Assembly (NCBI RefSeq): GCF_017114825.1
Contig: NZ_JADEVO010000035.1
Span: forward strand, 1 to 64,000
Origin: Pseudomonas gregormendelii
GTDB lineage: Bacteria; Pseudomonadota; Gammaproteobacteria; Pseudomonadales; Pseudomonadaceae
Direction: 5' to 3'
Length of the DNA stretch: 64,000 nt
The notes under the pieces are model-generated. The model saw only the letters and a list, made by a program, of their open reading frames with translations. It did not search any database and was not told where the DNA came from. The position numbers and the translations under genes are program-made. Every line of letters starts with the position of its first letter. Positions within the stretch are counted from its first letter, which is position 1. Below, in pieces: positions 24,182 through 33,813 of the stretch.

Positions 24182-25768
24182 TTAACGCCCTGTTAATGCG
24201 TTAATGAACTGTGCGCCCGGCATGGGTCGCGCAAACAGATAACCCTGCAGGAAGCCGACACCACGTGCGGTCAGATAATCACTCTGTTCTTCGGTTTCCA
24301 CACCTTCTGCAACGATGTCCAGATTCAGCTTTACCGAGAGCTCGATGATGCTGTCGAGGATGTGCCGGGACAGCACGTCGGCGCCGATCATCGCGACGAA
24401 ACTTTGATCGATCTTGAGGAAATCTACGTTGAACTGGCGCAGGTAGCCGAGGCTAGAATGGCCGGTGCCGAAGTCATCGATGGCGATTTTCACCCCCAGT
24501 TCATGCAGTTGTTCGAACAGCCTGTGAGTGATATCAGTGGGCTCGATCAGTTCTCGCTCCGTCAGTTCCAGCACCAGGCAGACTGAGCCCTGGGTGAAAT
24601 GGCTGAGGAATTGGCGGCAATCGTTGATCAGTTGCAGGTCCTTGCAATGACGGGCGGTGATGTTGACGCTGATGCGCAAGGGTTGCTCGAATGCGCTGGC
24701 GATGGGCGCCAGCAGTTCGGCGGTTTGCTGCATCAGCGAGCGGGTCATGGGCACGATGAGCCCGGAGTGCTCGGCAAAGGGGATGAACAGGTCCGGCCGC
24801 ACCAGGCCTTCTTTCGGATGGTTCCAGCGCATCAACACTTCGGCGCCAGACCACTGTTTACCGTCCCCCGACACGACCGGCTGGAAGTACGGAACAAACT
24901 CCCTGGCTTCCAGGGCCCGTTGCATCTCGACACTTGGCGACGTCGAGCGCTTCTGCAGAATGTGCCCGATCAGTCCGGACATCGCGCCAAAAAATATCAG
25001 CAGGCTGAACAGCGGAGGGTACTCGCTGCTGATGTAACGCCAGATCTCGCCTTCGCGCAAACCCGCAGTCACATGAAAGGCATAACGCTGCGAGTCCAGG
25101 GTGGTGTGCGCCACGGGCAGGACGGGCAGGGGGCCTTCGTGGATCTGCCCGTCGGCATCCAGCCATTGAGGACCTACTTGCAACAAAACGATGGTCTTGC
25201 GCCCGATCAGGCGCAGAATATTGCTCAGGTGGTAACCGTCCATGATGCTCATCGCCCCCTGTTTGCCTTTGCTGAGTCGATACACCAGCAAAGCGGTGTC
25301 AGGTGTCACCCGGTTGCCTTTCATCAGCAGTAACTGCCCGTGGCTATAATCACCCGGTGCTATTTTTTCGTGGGTTTCACCGAACAGCGAGCTGCAATAA
25401 ATGGTGTCGTCCCACAACAGGTTCGTCGCGCGCACAAAGGGCCGGCGTGTGACTTGTTCGCGTAGGGCAAGATTGACGTCGGCACAGGGTTGCCCCGCCA
25501 GCGGCAGCAATTTTTCTGCGGCCTGGGCGGTGTTGTCGAGCATCAGGTCGAACTGGAGGACGGCTTCTTCGGCGGTCAGGCGCGAACCCTGTTCCAGAGT
25601 CCGCTGCGCTTGCAGGTAAAGAATGACGCCACCCAGCACGATGGGCAGCAGTGCGCTGAGCAGGGTCACGACAATCCGGGAGCTGCGTTTGCGGCGGGTC
25701 TTGGCGCTTAATGGCATTTTTGTAAACCCGGGTGACGGGATAGGGCTGTCAACGGCTGGCAGGACCAT
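24182..25768 (-). CDS. Membrane c-di-GMP phosphodiesterase (CSS-EAL)
   Basis: 528 residues from ATG 25768, chosen because GGAGGG sits six bases upstream. One TM helix (RIVVTLLSALLPIVLGGVIL), a periplasmic CSS-motif domain with conserved cysteines (AGQPCADVN and DTIYCSSLFG), and a second TM (LFSLLIFFGAMSGLIGHIL). The cytoplasmic EAL domain has EVLMRWNHP (Val in place of Ala), NIT, LELTERE, DDFGTGHSS, KIDQSF and EGVETEEQ. All catalytic acidic residues look present, so it should degrade c-di-GMP. In the family the CSS cysteines sense periplasmic redox through DsbA/B. Confidence 0.92.
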   Translation of the reverse strand: MVLPAVDSPIPSPGFTKMPLSAKTRRKRSSRIVVTLLSALLPIVLGGVILYLQAQRTLEQGSRLTAEEAVLQFDLMLDNTAQAAEKLLPLAGQPCADVNLALREQVTRRPFVRATNLLWDDTIYCSSLFGETHEKIAPGDYSHGQLLLMKGNRVTPDTALLVYRLSKGKQGAMSIMDGYHLSNILRLIGRKTIVLLQVGPQWLDADGQIHEGPLPVLPVAHTTLDSQRYAFHVTAGLREGEIWRYISSEYPPLFSLLIFFGAMSGLIGHILQKRSTSPSVEMQRALEAREFVPYFQPVVSGDGKQWSGAEVLMRWNHPKEGLVRPDLFIPFAEHSGLIVPMTRSLMQQTAELLAPIASAFEQPLRISVNITARHCKDLQLINDCRQFLSHFTQGSVCLVLELTERELIEPTDITHRLFEQLHELGVKIAIDDFGTGHSSLGYLRQFNVDFLKIDQSFVAMIGADVLSRHILDSIIELSVKLNLDIVAEGVETEEQSDYLTARGVGFLQGYLFARPMPGAQFINALTGR

Positions 25769-26126
25769 CACAGGCCCTCCAAAAGAGAGGCTGACAGCGG
25801 CCATGATAGTCGGCCTTTTGCCAGTCTGCCCGGAGGGATGCACCGCTTGCACAGCGGTGGTGAACAGGGATTTGATACACAGGGCGGACAAATATGTTTA
25901 CGCTGTGTAGAATCGGGTTACGCATACAAGAATAATCGTCTTCTGGCAGCAGAAGCCTCGCCCGTCTTAACCTTGGGTCGACAATGAAGATATTTGGGTT
26001 TCAACTGATCTATGGTGACTTCCTCGCGCGCAGCGTGAGAGGTATCTCCTGCGCGCCGCCCGCCGACCTCAGCATCGCCAGCAACTAACATTTGTTAATT
26101 CTGAAAAGCATGATGAGGCGCCGACC

Positions 26127-27203
26127 ATGGCAGATTTATACGAAAACCCAATGGGCCTGATGGGCTTTGAATTCATCGAATTCGCATCGCCCACCCCAAA
26201 CACCCTGGAGCCGATCTTTGAGATCATGGGCTTCACCAAGGTGGCGACCCACCGTTCCAAGGACGTGCACCTGTATCGCCAGGGCGCAATCAACCTGATC
26301 CTCAACAATGAACCCAACAGCGTAGCCTCGTACTTCGCGGCCGAACACGGCCCGTCGGTGTGCGGCATGGCGTTTCGCGTCAAGGATTCGCAGAAGGCCT
26401 ACAAGCGCGCCCTGGAACTTGGCGCCCAGCCGATCCACATCGAGACCGGCCCGATGGAGCTGCACCTGCCGGCCATCAAAGGTATCGGCGGCGCGCCGCT
26501 GTACCTGATCGACCGTTTCGGCGAGGGCAGTTCGATCTACGACATCGACTTCGTGTTCATCGAAGGCGTGGACCGCAATCCAGAAGGCGCGGGCCTGAAG
26601 ATCATCGATCACCTGACCCACAACGTGTATCGCGGCCGCATGGCGTACTGGGCGAATTTCTACGAGAAGCTGTTCAACTTCCGCGAGATCCGCTACTTCG
26701 ATATCAAGGGTGAATACACTGGCCTGACCTCCAAGGCCATGACCGCACCGGACGGCATGATCCGCATTCCGTTGAACGAAGAGTCGTCCAAGGGCGCCGG
26801 GCAGATCGAAGAATTCCTGATGCAGTTCAACGGCGAAGGCATCCAGCACGTGGCCTTCCTCAGCGACAACCTGATCGACACCTGGGACCGCCTGAAGAAG
26901 ATTGGCATGCGCTTCATGACCGCGCCGCCTGAAACTTACTACGAGATGCTGGAAGGCCGTCTGCCGAACCATGGCGAGCCGGTCAATGAACTGCAAATGC
27001 GTGGGATCCTGCTCGACGGTTCGTCGGAGTCCGGCGACAAGCGCCTGCTGCTGCAGATCTTCTCGGAAACCCTGATGGGTCCGGTGTTCTTCGAATTCAT
27101 CCAGCGCAAAGGCGATGATGGATTTGGCGAGGGCAACTTCAAGGCGCTGTTCGAATCGATCGAGCGTGATCAGGTTCGTCGTGGCGTGCTGTCCACTGAC
27201 TGA
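26127..27203 (+). CDS. hpd: 4-hydroxyphenylpyruvate dioxygenase
   Basis: 358 residues. The Fe(II) facial triad is visible as DHLTHNV (His), GIQHVAFLS (His) and FFEFIQRKG (Glu), and the C-terminal GFGEGNFKALFESIE motif that closes the active site is intact. It converts hydroxyphenylpyruvate to homogentisate in tyrosine breakdown and pyomelanin formation. It stands alone; no hmg or fah genes are in the window. Confidence 0.95.
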   Translation: MADLYENPMGLMGFEFIEFASPTPNTLEPIFEIMGFTKVATHRSKDVHLYRQGAINLILNNEPNSVASYFAAEHGPSVCGMAFRVKDSQKAYKRALELGAQPIHIETGPMELHLPAIKGIGGAPLYLIDRFGEGSSIYDIDFVFIEGVDRNPEGAGLKIIDHLTHNVYRGRMAYWANFYEKLFNFREIRYFDIKGEYTGLTSKAMTAPDGMIRIPLNEESSKGAGQIEEFLMQFNGEGIQHVAFLSDNLIDTWDRLKKIGMRFMTAPPETYYEMLEGRLPNHGEPVNELQMRGILLDGSSESGDKRLLLQIFSETLMGPVFFEFIQRKGDDGFGEGNFKALFESIERDQVRRGVLSTD

Positions 27204-27229
27204 TTTGGTTTAGAACAAGAGATCGCAGC

Positions 27230-27290
27230 CTTCGGCAGCTCCTACAGGGTGATAAAAAACCCATGTAGGAGCTGCCGAAGGCTGCGATCT
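27230..27290. repeat. REP pair, GCAGGCTGCGATC class
   Basis: AGATCGCAGCCTTCGGCAGC and its inverse are separated by about 17 bases between hpd and the rarD-like gene, forming a long hairpin that could end both transcripts. Confidence 0.85.
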
Positions 27291-27297
27291 TTTGCTT

Positions 27298-28179
27298 TCA
27301 AGGACGCCGCTGCCGCATCAAATGCTTGAACCCCTCAAACATCAACACCACCACTGCCAGCCAGATCGGTATGTAGGTCAGCCATTCCCCCTCCTTGATG
27401 CTTTCCCCCAGCAGCAACGCCACCCCCAGCAACAGCACCGGCTCAACATAACTGAGCAGCCCGAACAAGCTGAACGGCAACAACCGGCTGGCGATGATGT
27501 AGACCACCAGCGCCGACGCGCTGACAACCCCAAGCAGCGGAATCAGCAGCGACAACCACGGGTACTGATCAAACACCGCAAAGCCCTGATCGCCACTCTG
27601 CACAAACCAGAATGCCACCGGCAGGGTCAACGCCATGTCCAGCCACAGGCCGCCCAGGTTGTCTGACTTCAAGCGCTTTCGCAGGACAAAAAATGTCGGA
27701 TAACCGACGCACACCAGCAGGGTAGCCCATGAAAAACCACCCACCTGGTACAGCTCGTTGATGACCCCGAGGCAGGCGAACACTACCGCGACTTTTTGCA
27801 GATAGGACAAGCGTTCGCCAAAGGCGATTCTTCCAGTGAGCACCATGGTCAGCGGCAACAGGAAGTACCCCAGCGAAACATCAAGGCTGTAGCCGTTGAG
27901 CGGCGCCCACATGAACAGCCACAGCTGCACGCCGAGCAGGGCAGAGGAGGCGACCAGGCCGGCAATAAGTTTCGGCTTGGCGATAAGTCGTCGCACCAGC
28001 TCGACCACCCGCTTCCACTCTCCGGACACCACCATGTACACCGTCATGCAGGGTACGGTCAGCAGCATCCGCCAGCCAAAAATCTCCACGCCGCTCAAGG
28101 GGGTGAGCAGCGAGGTGTAGTAATACATGACGGCAAACAGCACCGAGGCCGTGACCGATAGAGCGATACCTTTAGACAA
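27298..28179 (-). CDS. rarD: RarD-like EamA-family transporter
   Basis: 293 residues with about ten hydrophobic helices, from SVTASVLFAVMYYYTSLL to IPIWLAVVVLMFEG. The length and the pattern YFLLPLTMVLTGRIAFGERLS and SYVEPVLLLGVALLLGE match RarD proteins of the drug/metabolite exporter superfamily (once linked to chloramphenicol resistance). Substrate unknown. It is divergent from the aminotransferase gene. Confidence 0.82.
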   Translation of the reverse strand: MSKGIALSVTASVLFAVMYYYTSLLTPLSGVEIFGWRMLLTVPCMTVYMVVSGEWKRVVELVRRLIAKPKLIAGLVASSALLGVQLWLFMWAPLNGYSLDVSLGYFLLPLTMVLTGRIAFGERLSYLQKVAVVFACLGVINELYQVGGFSWATLLVCVGYPTFFVLRKRLKSDNLGGLWLDMALTLPVAFWFVQSGDQGFAVFDQYPWLSLLIPLLGVVSASALVVYIIASRLLPFSLFGLLSYVEPVLLLGVALLLGESIKEGEWLTYIPIWLAVVVLMFEGFKHLMRQRRP

Positions 28180-28336
28180 CGTGTCCTCGCGGCAGTGAAG
28201 GTATAACGGGGTATGGAGGATACGTGGTTTTCAGAATTTCTGTTGCCTGCCCCGATCGTCGATTTCACCACGGTACTGGCGCGTGGCGCGATTTGAGATA
28301 GGGTTGACTCAGGAACTCGCGCGATTGGAGAAATAC

Positions 28337-29524
28337 ATGCGCTATTCAGGCTTGACCCAACGCATCGCCGGTGAAGGCGCCGCGGCCTGGCAAATTCATA
28401 ATCGCGCGCTGCAAATGCGCGAAGAGGGCGTCGACGTACTGCTGCTGTCGGTCGGCGACCCGGATTTCGATACACCCCGGCCCATCGTCCAGGCCGCCAT
28501 CGACAGCTTGCTGGCGGGCGACACCCACTACTCGCAGGTGCGCGGCAGTCGGGGTTTGCGCGACAGCATTGCCCAGCGTCATCGGCGTCGAAGTGGACAG
28601 GTGGTGGACGCCGACCATGTGATCGTGATGCCCGGCGCGCAATGCGCGGTGTACTCGGTCGCGCAATGCCTGCTTGATCCGGGCGACGAAGTGATCGTCG
28701 CCGAGCCGATGTACGTGACGTATGAAGGGGTGTTCGGCGCGTGCGGGGCCACGGTGATGCCGGTGGCGGTGCGTCCGGAGAACGGCTTTCGGGTCGATCC
28801 GGCGGACGTGGCGGCCCGTATCACCCCCAGGACCCGGGCGCTGTTGCTCAACAGCCCGAACAACCCCTCCGGCGCCAGTCTGTCACTGATGATCTGGCAG
28901 GAACTGGCCTTGCTGTGTGTGCGACACGACCTTTGGTTGATCAGCGACGAGGTCTACGGTGATCTGCTGTACGAGGGTGAACATATCAGCCCGGCCAGTC
29001 TGCCGGGCATGGCCGAACGTACAGCGACCATCGGCAGCCTGTCCAAGTCCCACGCCATGACCGGCTGGCGAGTGGGTTGGGTGATCGGGCCCAAACTCTT
29101 GAACGATCATCTGGAGCATCTCTCGTTGAGCATGCTGTTTGGCATTCCGGAGTTCGTGCAAAAGGCGGCGCAACGGGCGCTGGATGAAGACCTTCCGGAG
29201 GTGGCGCTGATGCGCGATGAATATCGTCAGCGCCGCGACCTGGTGTGTACGAGCCTGAACCAATGCCCGGGTATCCGGGCCATTCAGCCCGATGGCGGAA
29301 TGTTCGTGATGGTCGACGTGCGCGACACCGGGTTGTCCGCCCAGCATTTCGCCGAGCGGCTGCTGGAGGGGTATGGCGTATCGGTACTGGCGGGTGAGGC
29401 GTTCGGGCCGAGCGCGGCGGGGCATATCCGCATCGGGTTGGTGGTGGACCAGCGCAAGCTGGCGGATGCCTGTCGAAGGATTGCGCTGTGTGCAATCGAC
29501 CTTCTGGAAGCGCGTCGGGCCTGA
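28337..29524 (+). CDS. aruH: Pyridoxal-phosphate aminotransferase, AruH-like (arginine:pyruvate transaminase)
   Basis: 395 residues from ATG 28337 (TTGGAG upstream). Fold-type I class I/II enzyme: SVGDPDFDTP, substrate loop PMYVTYEGVFGACGA, LNSPNNPSGA, SDEVYGDLLYEGEH, PLP lysine in GSLSKSHAMTGWRVGW, and the carboxylate-binding Arg in HIRIGLV. The whole sequence reads like P. aeruginosa AruH, which deaminates arginine to 2-ketoarginine. No other aru genes adjoin, so the substrate is inferred only. Confidence 0.65.
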   Translation: MRYSGLTQRIAGEGAAAWQIHNRALQMREEGVDVLLLSVGDPDFDTPRPIVQAAIDSLLAGDTHYSQVRGSRGLRDSIAQRHRRRSGQVVDADHVIVMPGAQCAVYSVAQCLLDPGDEVIVAEPMYVTYEGVFGACGATVMPVAVRPENGFRVDPADVAARITPRTRALLLNSPNNPSGASLSLMIWQELALLCVRHDLWLISDEVYGDLLYEGEHISPASLPGMAERTATIGSLSKSHAMTGWRVGWVIGPKLLNDHLEHLSLSMLFGIPEFVQKAAQRALDEDLPEVALMRDEYRQRRDLVCTSLNQCPGIRAIQPDGGMFVMVDVRDTGLSAQHFAERLLEGYGVSVLAGEAFGPSAAGHIRIGLVVDQRKLADACRRIALCAIDLLEARRA

Positions 29525-29529
29525 GAAAA

Positions 29530-29577
29530 GATCGCGGCCTGCGGCAGTTCCTGCAGGCGCTGCCGCAGGCTGCGATC
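29530..29577. repeat. REP hairpin, GCAGGCTGCGATC class
   Basis: GATCGCGGCCTGCGGCA and TGCCGCAGGCTGCGATC form a compact hairpin between convergent aruH-like and kguD genes, probably a transcription end. Confidence 0.8.
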
Positions 29578-29585
29578 GTTTGATC

Positions 29586-30572
29586 CTAATCTTTCCAGAC
29601 CGAAGGATTCACCAGATTTGCGGGCCGCTCACCCGCCAAGGCGGCCAACAGATTGTCCACCGCACATCGAGCCATCGCCTCACGTGTCTCATGGGTCGCC
29701 GAGCCCATGTGCGGCGTTGCCACCACGTTATCCATCTGCAACAACGGCGAGTCCAGGTTCAGCGGCTCACGTTCAAACACATCCAGCCCCGCCGCGCGAA
29801 TCCGCCCCGCACCCAATGCCTCGATCAACGCCGCTTCATCCACGACCTTGCCTCGGGAGATGTTGATGAAGATGCTTTGCGGGCGCATCAGGGCAAATTC
29901 CTCGGCGCCGATCAGTCGCTCGGTTTCAGCCGTCAGCGGCAGCGTCAGGCAGATGAAGTCCGCCTGTTGCAACAGCTCGCCCAGGCTGCGGTATTGCGCA
30001 TTAAAACGCTGCTCTACCGCCGGTTTCGGCGAGTGGCTGTGGTAGATCACCGGCATGCCGAAACCGCAATGCCCACGCTGGGCCAGTGCCTCGCCGATGC
30101 GGCCCATGCCGATGATGCCCAGGGTTTTGCCGTGCACGTCGCTGCCAAAATGCGCGGGGCCGAGGTTACGACTCCATTGGCCTGCTCGAACCATGTTCGC
30201 CAGTTCCACTACGCGTCTGGCGGTCGCGAGAATCAACGCAAAACCGGTATCGGCGGTGGTTTCGGTGAGCACGTCTGGCGTGTTGCTCAGCAGGATGCGT
30301 CGCTCGGTCAGGTAGTCGATGTCGTAGTTGTCGACGCCCACCGAGACGCTGGCGATGGCTTCAAGGTCGGGCGCCAGATCCAGCAGCTCGGCATCCAGCT
30401 TCAGGCTGGCACCGAGCAAACCGTGGGCTCGGGGCAGGGCATCGCGCAATCGGGCGAGGCCATCGGCGTCGAGACTTTCAATCAGCGTCACTTCAGCCTG
30501 TTCGTGCAAACGAGCCATCAGCAGCGCCGAGAGTTTCTTGTATAGAACAACCTGCTTTTTCATTGTCGTCAT
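29586..30572 (-). CDS. kguD: 2-ketogluconate (6-phosphate) reductase
   Basis: About 328 residues; ATG 30563 is an alternative start three codons in. D-isomer 2-hydroxyacid dehydrogenase fold: NAD(P)-binding GIIGMGRIGEALAQRG, catalytic Arg in NISRGKVVDE, Glu in LDVFEREPL and His in ATPHMGSAT. It lies four bases after kguT and ends the kgu operon, which supports reduction of 2-keto-6-phosphogluconate to 6-phosphogluconate. On its own the sequence would also suit a glyoxylate or 2-ketogluconate reductase. Confidence 0.85.
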   Translation of the reverse strand: MTTMKKQVVLYKKLSALLMARLHEQAEVTLIESLDADGLARLRDALPRAHGLLGASLKLDAELLDLAPDLEAIASVSVGVDNYDIDYLTERRILLSNTPDVLTETTADTGFALILATARRVVELANMVRAGQWSRNLGPAHFGSDVHGKTLGIIGMGRIGEALAQRGHCGFGMPVIYHSHSPKPAVEQRFNAQYRSLGELLQQADFICLTLPLTAETERLIGAEEFALMRPQSIFINISRGKVVDEAALIEALGAGRIRAAGLDVFEREPLNLDSPLLQMDNVVATPHMGSATHETREAMARCAVDNLLAALAGERPANLVNPSVWKD

Positions 30573-30576
30573 CCAA

Positions 30577-31872
30577 TCAGGAATGTGCGGCGGTGCGGGT
30601 TAATGCGACCGTGGGCCGCTCCCGGTCACTGGCGCCGGGCTTGAGGAAAATAGTCAGCACCACCGAGAGCATCAGCGCGCCGCTCATCAACAGGTAGGAA
30701 GCGCCGGGTGAACCCGTGGAACTGTTCAGATAGCCGACCAGGTAGGAACCGCCGAACGAACCGAGAGCACCCATGCTGTTGATCAGCGCCATCGCGCCGC
30801 CCGCCACGTTAGCCGGGAGGATTTCCGGGATGATCGCGAAGAATGGTCCGTAAGGCGCGTACATGCAGGCACCGGCAATCACCAGCAAGGTGTAGGACCA
30901 CCAGAAATGTTCGGCGCCCAGGGCGTAGGACCCATAGAAAGCGAACGAGGCGATCAGCAGTGGTGGCCAGACGAAGCGTTTGCGTTTTTGCAGTTTGTCC
31001 GAGGCCCAGGACACCAGCAACATGCCAATGACGGCGGCCAGGTAGGGCAGCGCCGACAGCCAACCCGCTTCAATCATGTCCATTTGTGCACCGGCCTTGA
31101 GTATCGACGGCAGCCACAATACGAAGCCATAGACGCCGATGCTCCAGCAGAAGAACTGCAACGCGAGGATGATCACCCTTGGCGAGCGAAAGGCTTCGGC
31201 ATAGTTTTTCACCGCCTTGATGCCGACTTGCTCGGCAGCCAAGGCGCTTTCCAGGTCGTGTTTTTCCTGGTCACTGAGCCATTTGGCCTGGGCCGGACGA
31301 TCGTCGGCCAGGCGCCACCAGATGAAGGCCCACAGCACCGCAGGCAAGCCCTCGATGATGAACATCCAACGCCAGCTGTAGTGCTGGACCAGATACCCTG
31401 AGACCACCGACATCCACAGCATGGTCACCGGGTTGCCGAGGATCAGGAAGGTGTTGGCCCGCGAGCGTTCGGCGCGGGTGAACCAGTGGCACAGATAGAT
31501 CAGCATCGCCGGCATCACCGCCGCCTCGACCACGCCGAGCATAAAGCGGATGACGATCAACCAATAGGCATTGGAGACGATTCCGGTCAGGGTCGCCAGG
31601 CCGCCCCAGAGGATCAGGCTGACGAAAATCAGTTTCTTCACGCTGTGTTTCTGCGCATAGATCGCCCCCGGCACCTGGAAGAAAAAGTAGCCGAGGAAGA
31701 ACAGGGCGCCGAGCAGTGAGGACAGGCCCGGGGTAATCATCAGGTCGGCGGCCATGCCGGAGGCGGCGGCGAAGCCGTAATTGGCGCGATCCAGATACGC
31801 CAGACTGTAGGTGATGAACACGATGGGCATGATGTACCACCAGCGGCGGGCGGCGAGGGTTGCGGTTTTCAT
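30577..31872 (-). CDS. kguT: 2-ketogluconate transporter, MFS
   Basis: 431 residues with 12 predicted helices and the anion:cation symporter (ACS) signature near the N-terminus (YLDRANYGFAAA). RWMFIIEGLPAVLWAF is typical of GudP/KguT-like sugar-acid transporters. It brings 2-ketogluconate into the cytoplasm. It is third in the kguE-kguK-kguT-kguD set under PtxS control. Confidence 0.9.
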   Translation of the reverse strand: MKTATLAARRWWYIMPIVFITYSLAYLDRANYGFAAASGMAADLMITPGLSSLLGALFFLGYFFFQVPGAIYAQKHSVKKLIFVSLILWGGLATLTGIVSNAYWLIVIRFMLGVVEAAVMPAMLIYLCHWFTRAERSRANTFLILGNPVTMLWMSVVSGYLVQHYSWRWMFIIEGLPAVLWAFIWWRLADDRPAQAKWLSDQEKHDLESALAAEQVGIKAVKNYAEAFRSPRVIILALQFFCWSIGVYGFVLWLPSILKAGAQMDMIEAGWLSALPYLAAVIGMLLVSWASDKLQKRKRFVWPPLLIASFAFYGSYALGAEHFWWSYTLLVIAGACMYAPYGPFFAIIPEILPANVAGGAMALINSMGALGSFGGSYLVGYLNSSTGSPGASYLLMSGALMLSVVLTIFLKPGASDRERPTVALTRTAAHS

Positions 31873-31938
31873 GGTGGTGCTCCTGAGCTTGTTGTTTTTG
31901 TCGCAGCAGGTAACGAATTCGAAATCTTCAGTGAATGG

Positions 31939-32964
31939 TCAGGCCTTATCGCGAGCAGGCTCGCTCCCACAGGGCATTTGGGTTGGAACCCGATCTTGTG
32001 TGGGAGCGAGCCCGCTTGCGTTGGCGGCCTCTAACTCAGCGCTCATCTCGGCCCGGGTAGGCAACCCCTCCATATCCCCCCGACTCTGCACCGCCCGGCT
32101 GCCAACCCAGTTGGCCCGCTTCACGGCCTCGGCAAAGCTGTGGTTTTCCAGCAAGGCGCTGATCATGCCCACAGCAAAGCCGTCACCGGCACCCACCGTG
32201 TCGACCACTGCCTGCACCGGCACGCCGGCGACAAAACCCTGATCCTGATGAGTTCGGTAATAGGCACCGTGCGGGCCCAGCTTGATCGCCACAGCCTCTA
32301 CACCCTGGTCGAGGTAAAAAGCAGCGATATCGGCAGGGTCTTCGAAGCCGGTCAGCAACTGGCCTTCGCTCAAGCCCGGCAGCACCCAATGGGCGAGGGC
32401 TGCCAGGCGGTTGGTTTCGGTGACCATCTGTTGCGTGCTGGCCCACAGGCTCGGCCGCAGATTGGGGTCGAACGATACGCTGCGTCCTGCATCGCGCATG
32501 CGTGTCATCAATTCCAGCGACAGTTGCCGTGCGCTTGCCGACAGGGCCGCAGGAATACCGGTGGCGTGCAGGTGCCGGGCGTTCAGCAATTGGGGGACAA
32601 TTGACTGCGGGGACAGGTGACTGGCGGCCGAACCACGGCGGAAATACTCCACTACCGGATCGCTGCCGTCCTCGGTGCGGGACTTGAGCTGGAATCCAGT
32701 TGGGTGCGCGGTATCAATGTCGACATGACGGCAGTCCAGTCCTTCCTTTTCAAGCGTGTCGATCACGAACCTGCCAAGTGAGTCGGCACCGACCCTGCTA
32801 AGCCAGGCCACTTTGAATCCAAGCCGCGACAGGCCGATGGCGACGTTGCTGTCAGCCCCGGCGATGCGCTTGTGGAACCGGGTGATGCTGGCCAGGTCTC
32901 CGGGCTCTTCGGCGACAAACATCGCCATGGTCTCGCCAAACGACAGGATATCGATCTCAGACAT
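31939..32964 (-). CDS. kguK: 2-ketogluconate kinase (PfkB family)
   Basis: 341 residues from ATG 32964. PfkB features are GADSNVAIGLSRLG near the start and the catalytic VDTVGAGDGFAVG loop in the C-terminal third. It phosphorylates 2-ketogluconate. The start overlaps the kguE stop by a few bases. The last 25 or so residues (from about SGLAPTQDR) are encoded by an inserted REP palindrome, so the native C-terminus probably ended near EMSAELEAANA. Confidence 0.9.
   Translation of the reverse strand: MSEIDILSFGETMAMFVAEEPGDLASITRFHKRIAGADSNVAIGLSRLGFKVAWLSRVGADSLGRFVIDTLEKEGLDCRHVDIDTAHPTGFQLKSRTEDGSDPVVEYFRRGSAASHLSPQSIVPQLLNARHLHATGIPAALSASARQLSLELMTRMRDAGRSVSFDPNLRPSLWASTQQMVTETNRLAALAHWVLPGLSEGQLLTGFEDPADIAAFYLDQGVEAVAIKLGPHGAYYRTHQDQGFVAGVPVQAVVDTVGAGDGFAVGMISALLENHSFAEAVKRANWVGSRAVQSRGDMEGLPTRAEMSAELEAANASGLAPTQDRVPTQMPCGSEPARDKA
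31950..32020. repeat. REP pair overlapping the 3' end of kguK
   Basis: CGCGAGCAGGCTCGCTCCCAC and its inverse sit inside the kguK reading frame just before its stop, so the repeat is translated. Confidence 0.85.
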
Positions 32965-33739
32965 GAGCGCTCTCCAGTCGCGATTGACCCAGGCGGGCGA
33001 GGGCGGCGACGTGTTCGCCGGTAAGTTGCGCGAGGTCGTCGCCCTGCAGTGGATACTCCACCGCCCGCATGACGCCTTGGGGCATGTGGCGCAGCAGTTG
33101 TTCCCATTGCTGCAGATCTGTTGCGGCGGGCGGTGTGGCAATCAGTTTGCCATCGGCCCGGCGCGTCACGGCCTTGCAGTGCACATAGCCGACGTGACGA
33201 CCGAGCATTCGAGCGGCGCTTGCGGCGCACTGGTCCTGCCAGTGCCAGTTGCCGATATCGAAGGTCATTCTGATGGGCAGTTGGTGTTGCTCCACTTCGC
33301 CGAAAAAGCGCTGAAAGGGTTCGATGCGGCCACCGTGCAGGGTCTGGTCGTTTTCTACCAGCAGTTGCACGCCGCAGTGGCCCAGGGTACGGGCCAGACC
33401 TTGCAGGTCATTGTTATCAGTGAAATAACCCAGCGAGACTTTCAGCCATTTGGCTCCAAAGGCCTGGGCGCTGTGCAGGGCTGCCGTCAAAGCGGGATTA
33501 GGGTTTGAATGGCCCGCCAGCCATAGCTCCATGGGTGAGGAGTAGATGCTTTCCAGGCCATGGTTGGAGGTGGCTTGGGCCAGTTGCGTGGCGTGTTCGT
33601 GGGTCAGCAATTCCTCACGCCATTCAATGAGGGAAGCACCGGCGGCGGCGAGGATTTCGATGAAACTGCCTTGGCCTCGCTGGCGTACCAGTTCGGCGCC
33701 GTAGCTGGAAAGGCTGATGGAGACGGGTGATTTTTTCAT
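32957..33739 (-). CDS. kguE: KguE, TIM-barrel epimerase/isomerase-like protein of the 2-ketogluconate operon
   Basis: 260 residues of the xylose isomerase-like TIM-barrel family. Candidate metal ligands are in LIEWREELLT, LLVENDQTLHGG, MTFDIGNWHWQ and YVHCKAVTR, followed by MRAVEYPLQG. The exact reaction of KguE has remained unclear in the literature I know. It is the first gene of the operon, with a PtxS palindrome 14 bases upstream of its start. Confidence 0.85.
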   Translation of the reverse strand: MKKSPVSISLSSYGAELVRQRGQGSFIEILAAAGASLIEWREELLTHEHATQLAQATSNHGLESIYSSPMELWLAGHSNPNPALTAALHSAQAFGAKWLKVSLGYFTDNNDLQGLARTLGHCGVQLLVENDQTLHGGRIEPFQRFFGEVEQHQLPIRMTFDIGNWHWQDQCAASAARMLGRHVGYVHCKAVTRRADGKLIATPPAATDLQQWEQLLRHMPQGVMRAVEYPLQGDDLAQLTGEHVAALARLGQSRLESAHV

Positions 33740-33752
33740 TGTTATTTACCTC

Positions 33753-33766
33753 TGAAACCGGTTTCA
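33753..33766 (-). promoter_or_regulatory. PtxS operator before kguE
   Basis: TGAAACCGGTTTCA, the perfect 14-base palindrome known as the PtxS site, lies just upstream of the kguE start. 2-Ketogluconate releases PtxS from such sites. Confidence 0.93.
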
Positions 33767-33813
33767 TTTTTGTACAAAAAAATAGTTTCTGGTGGGTGTT
33801 GCTGCAGGCTCCA

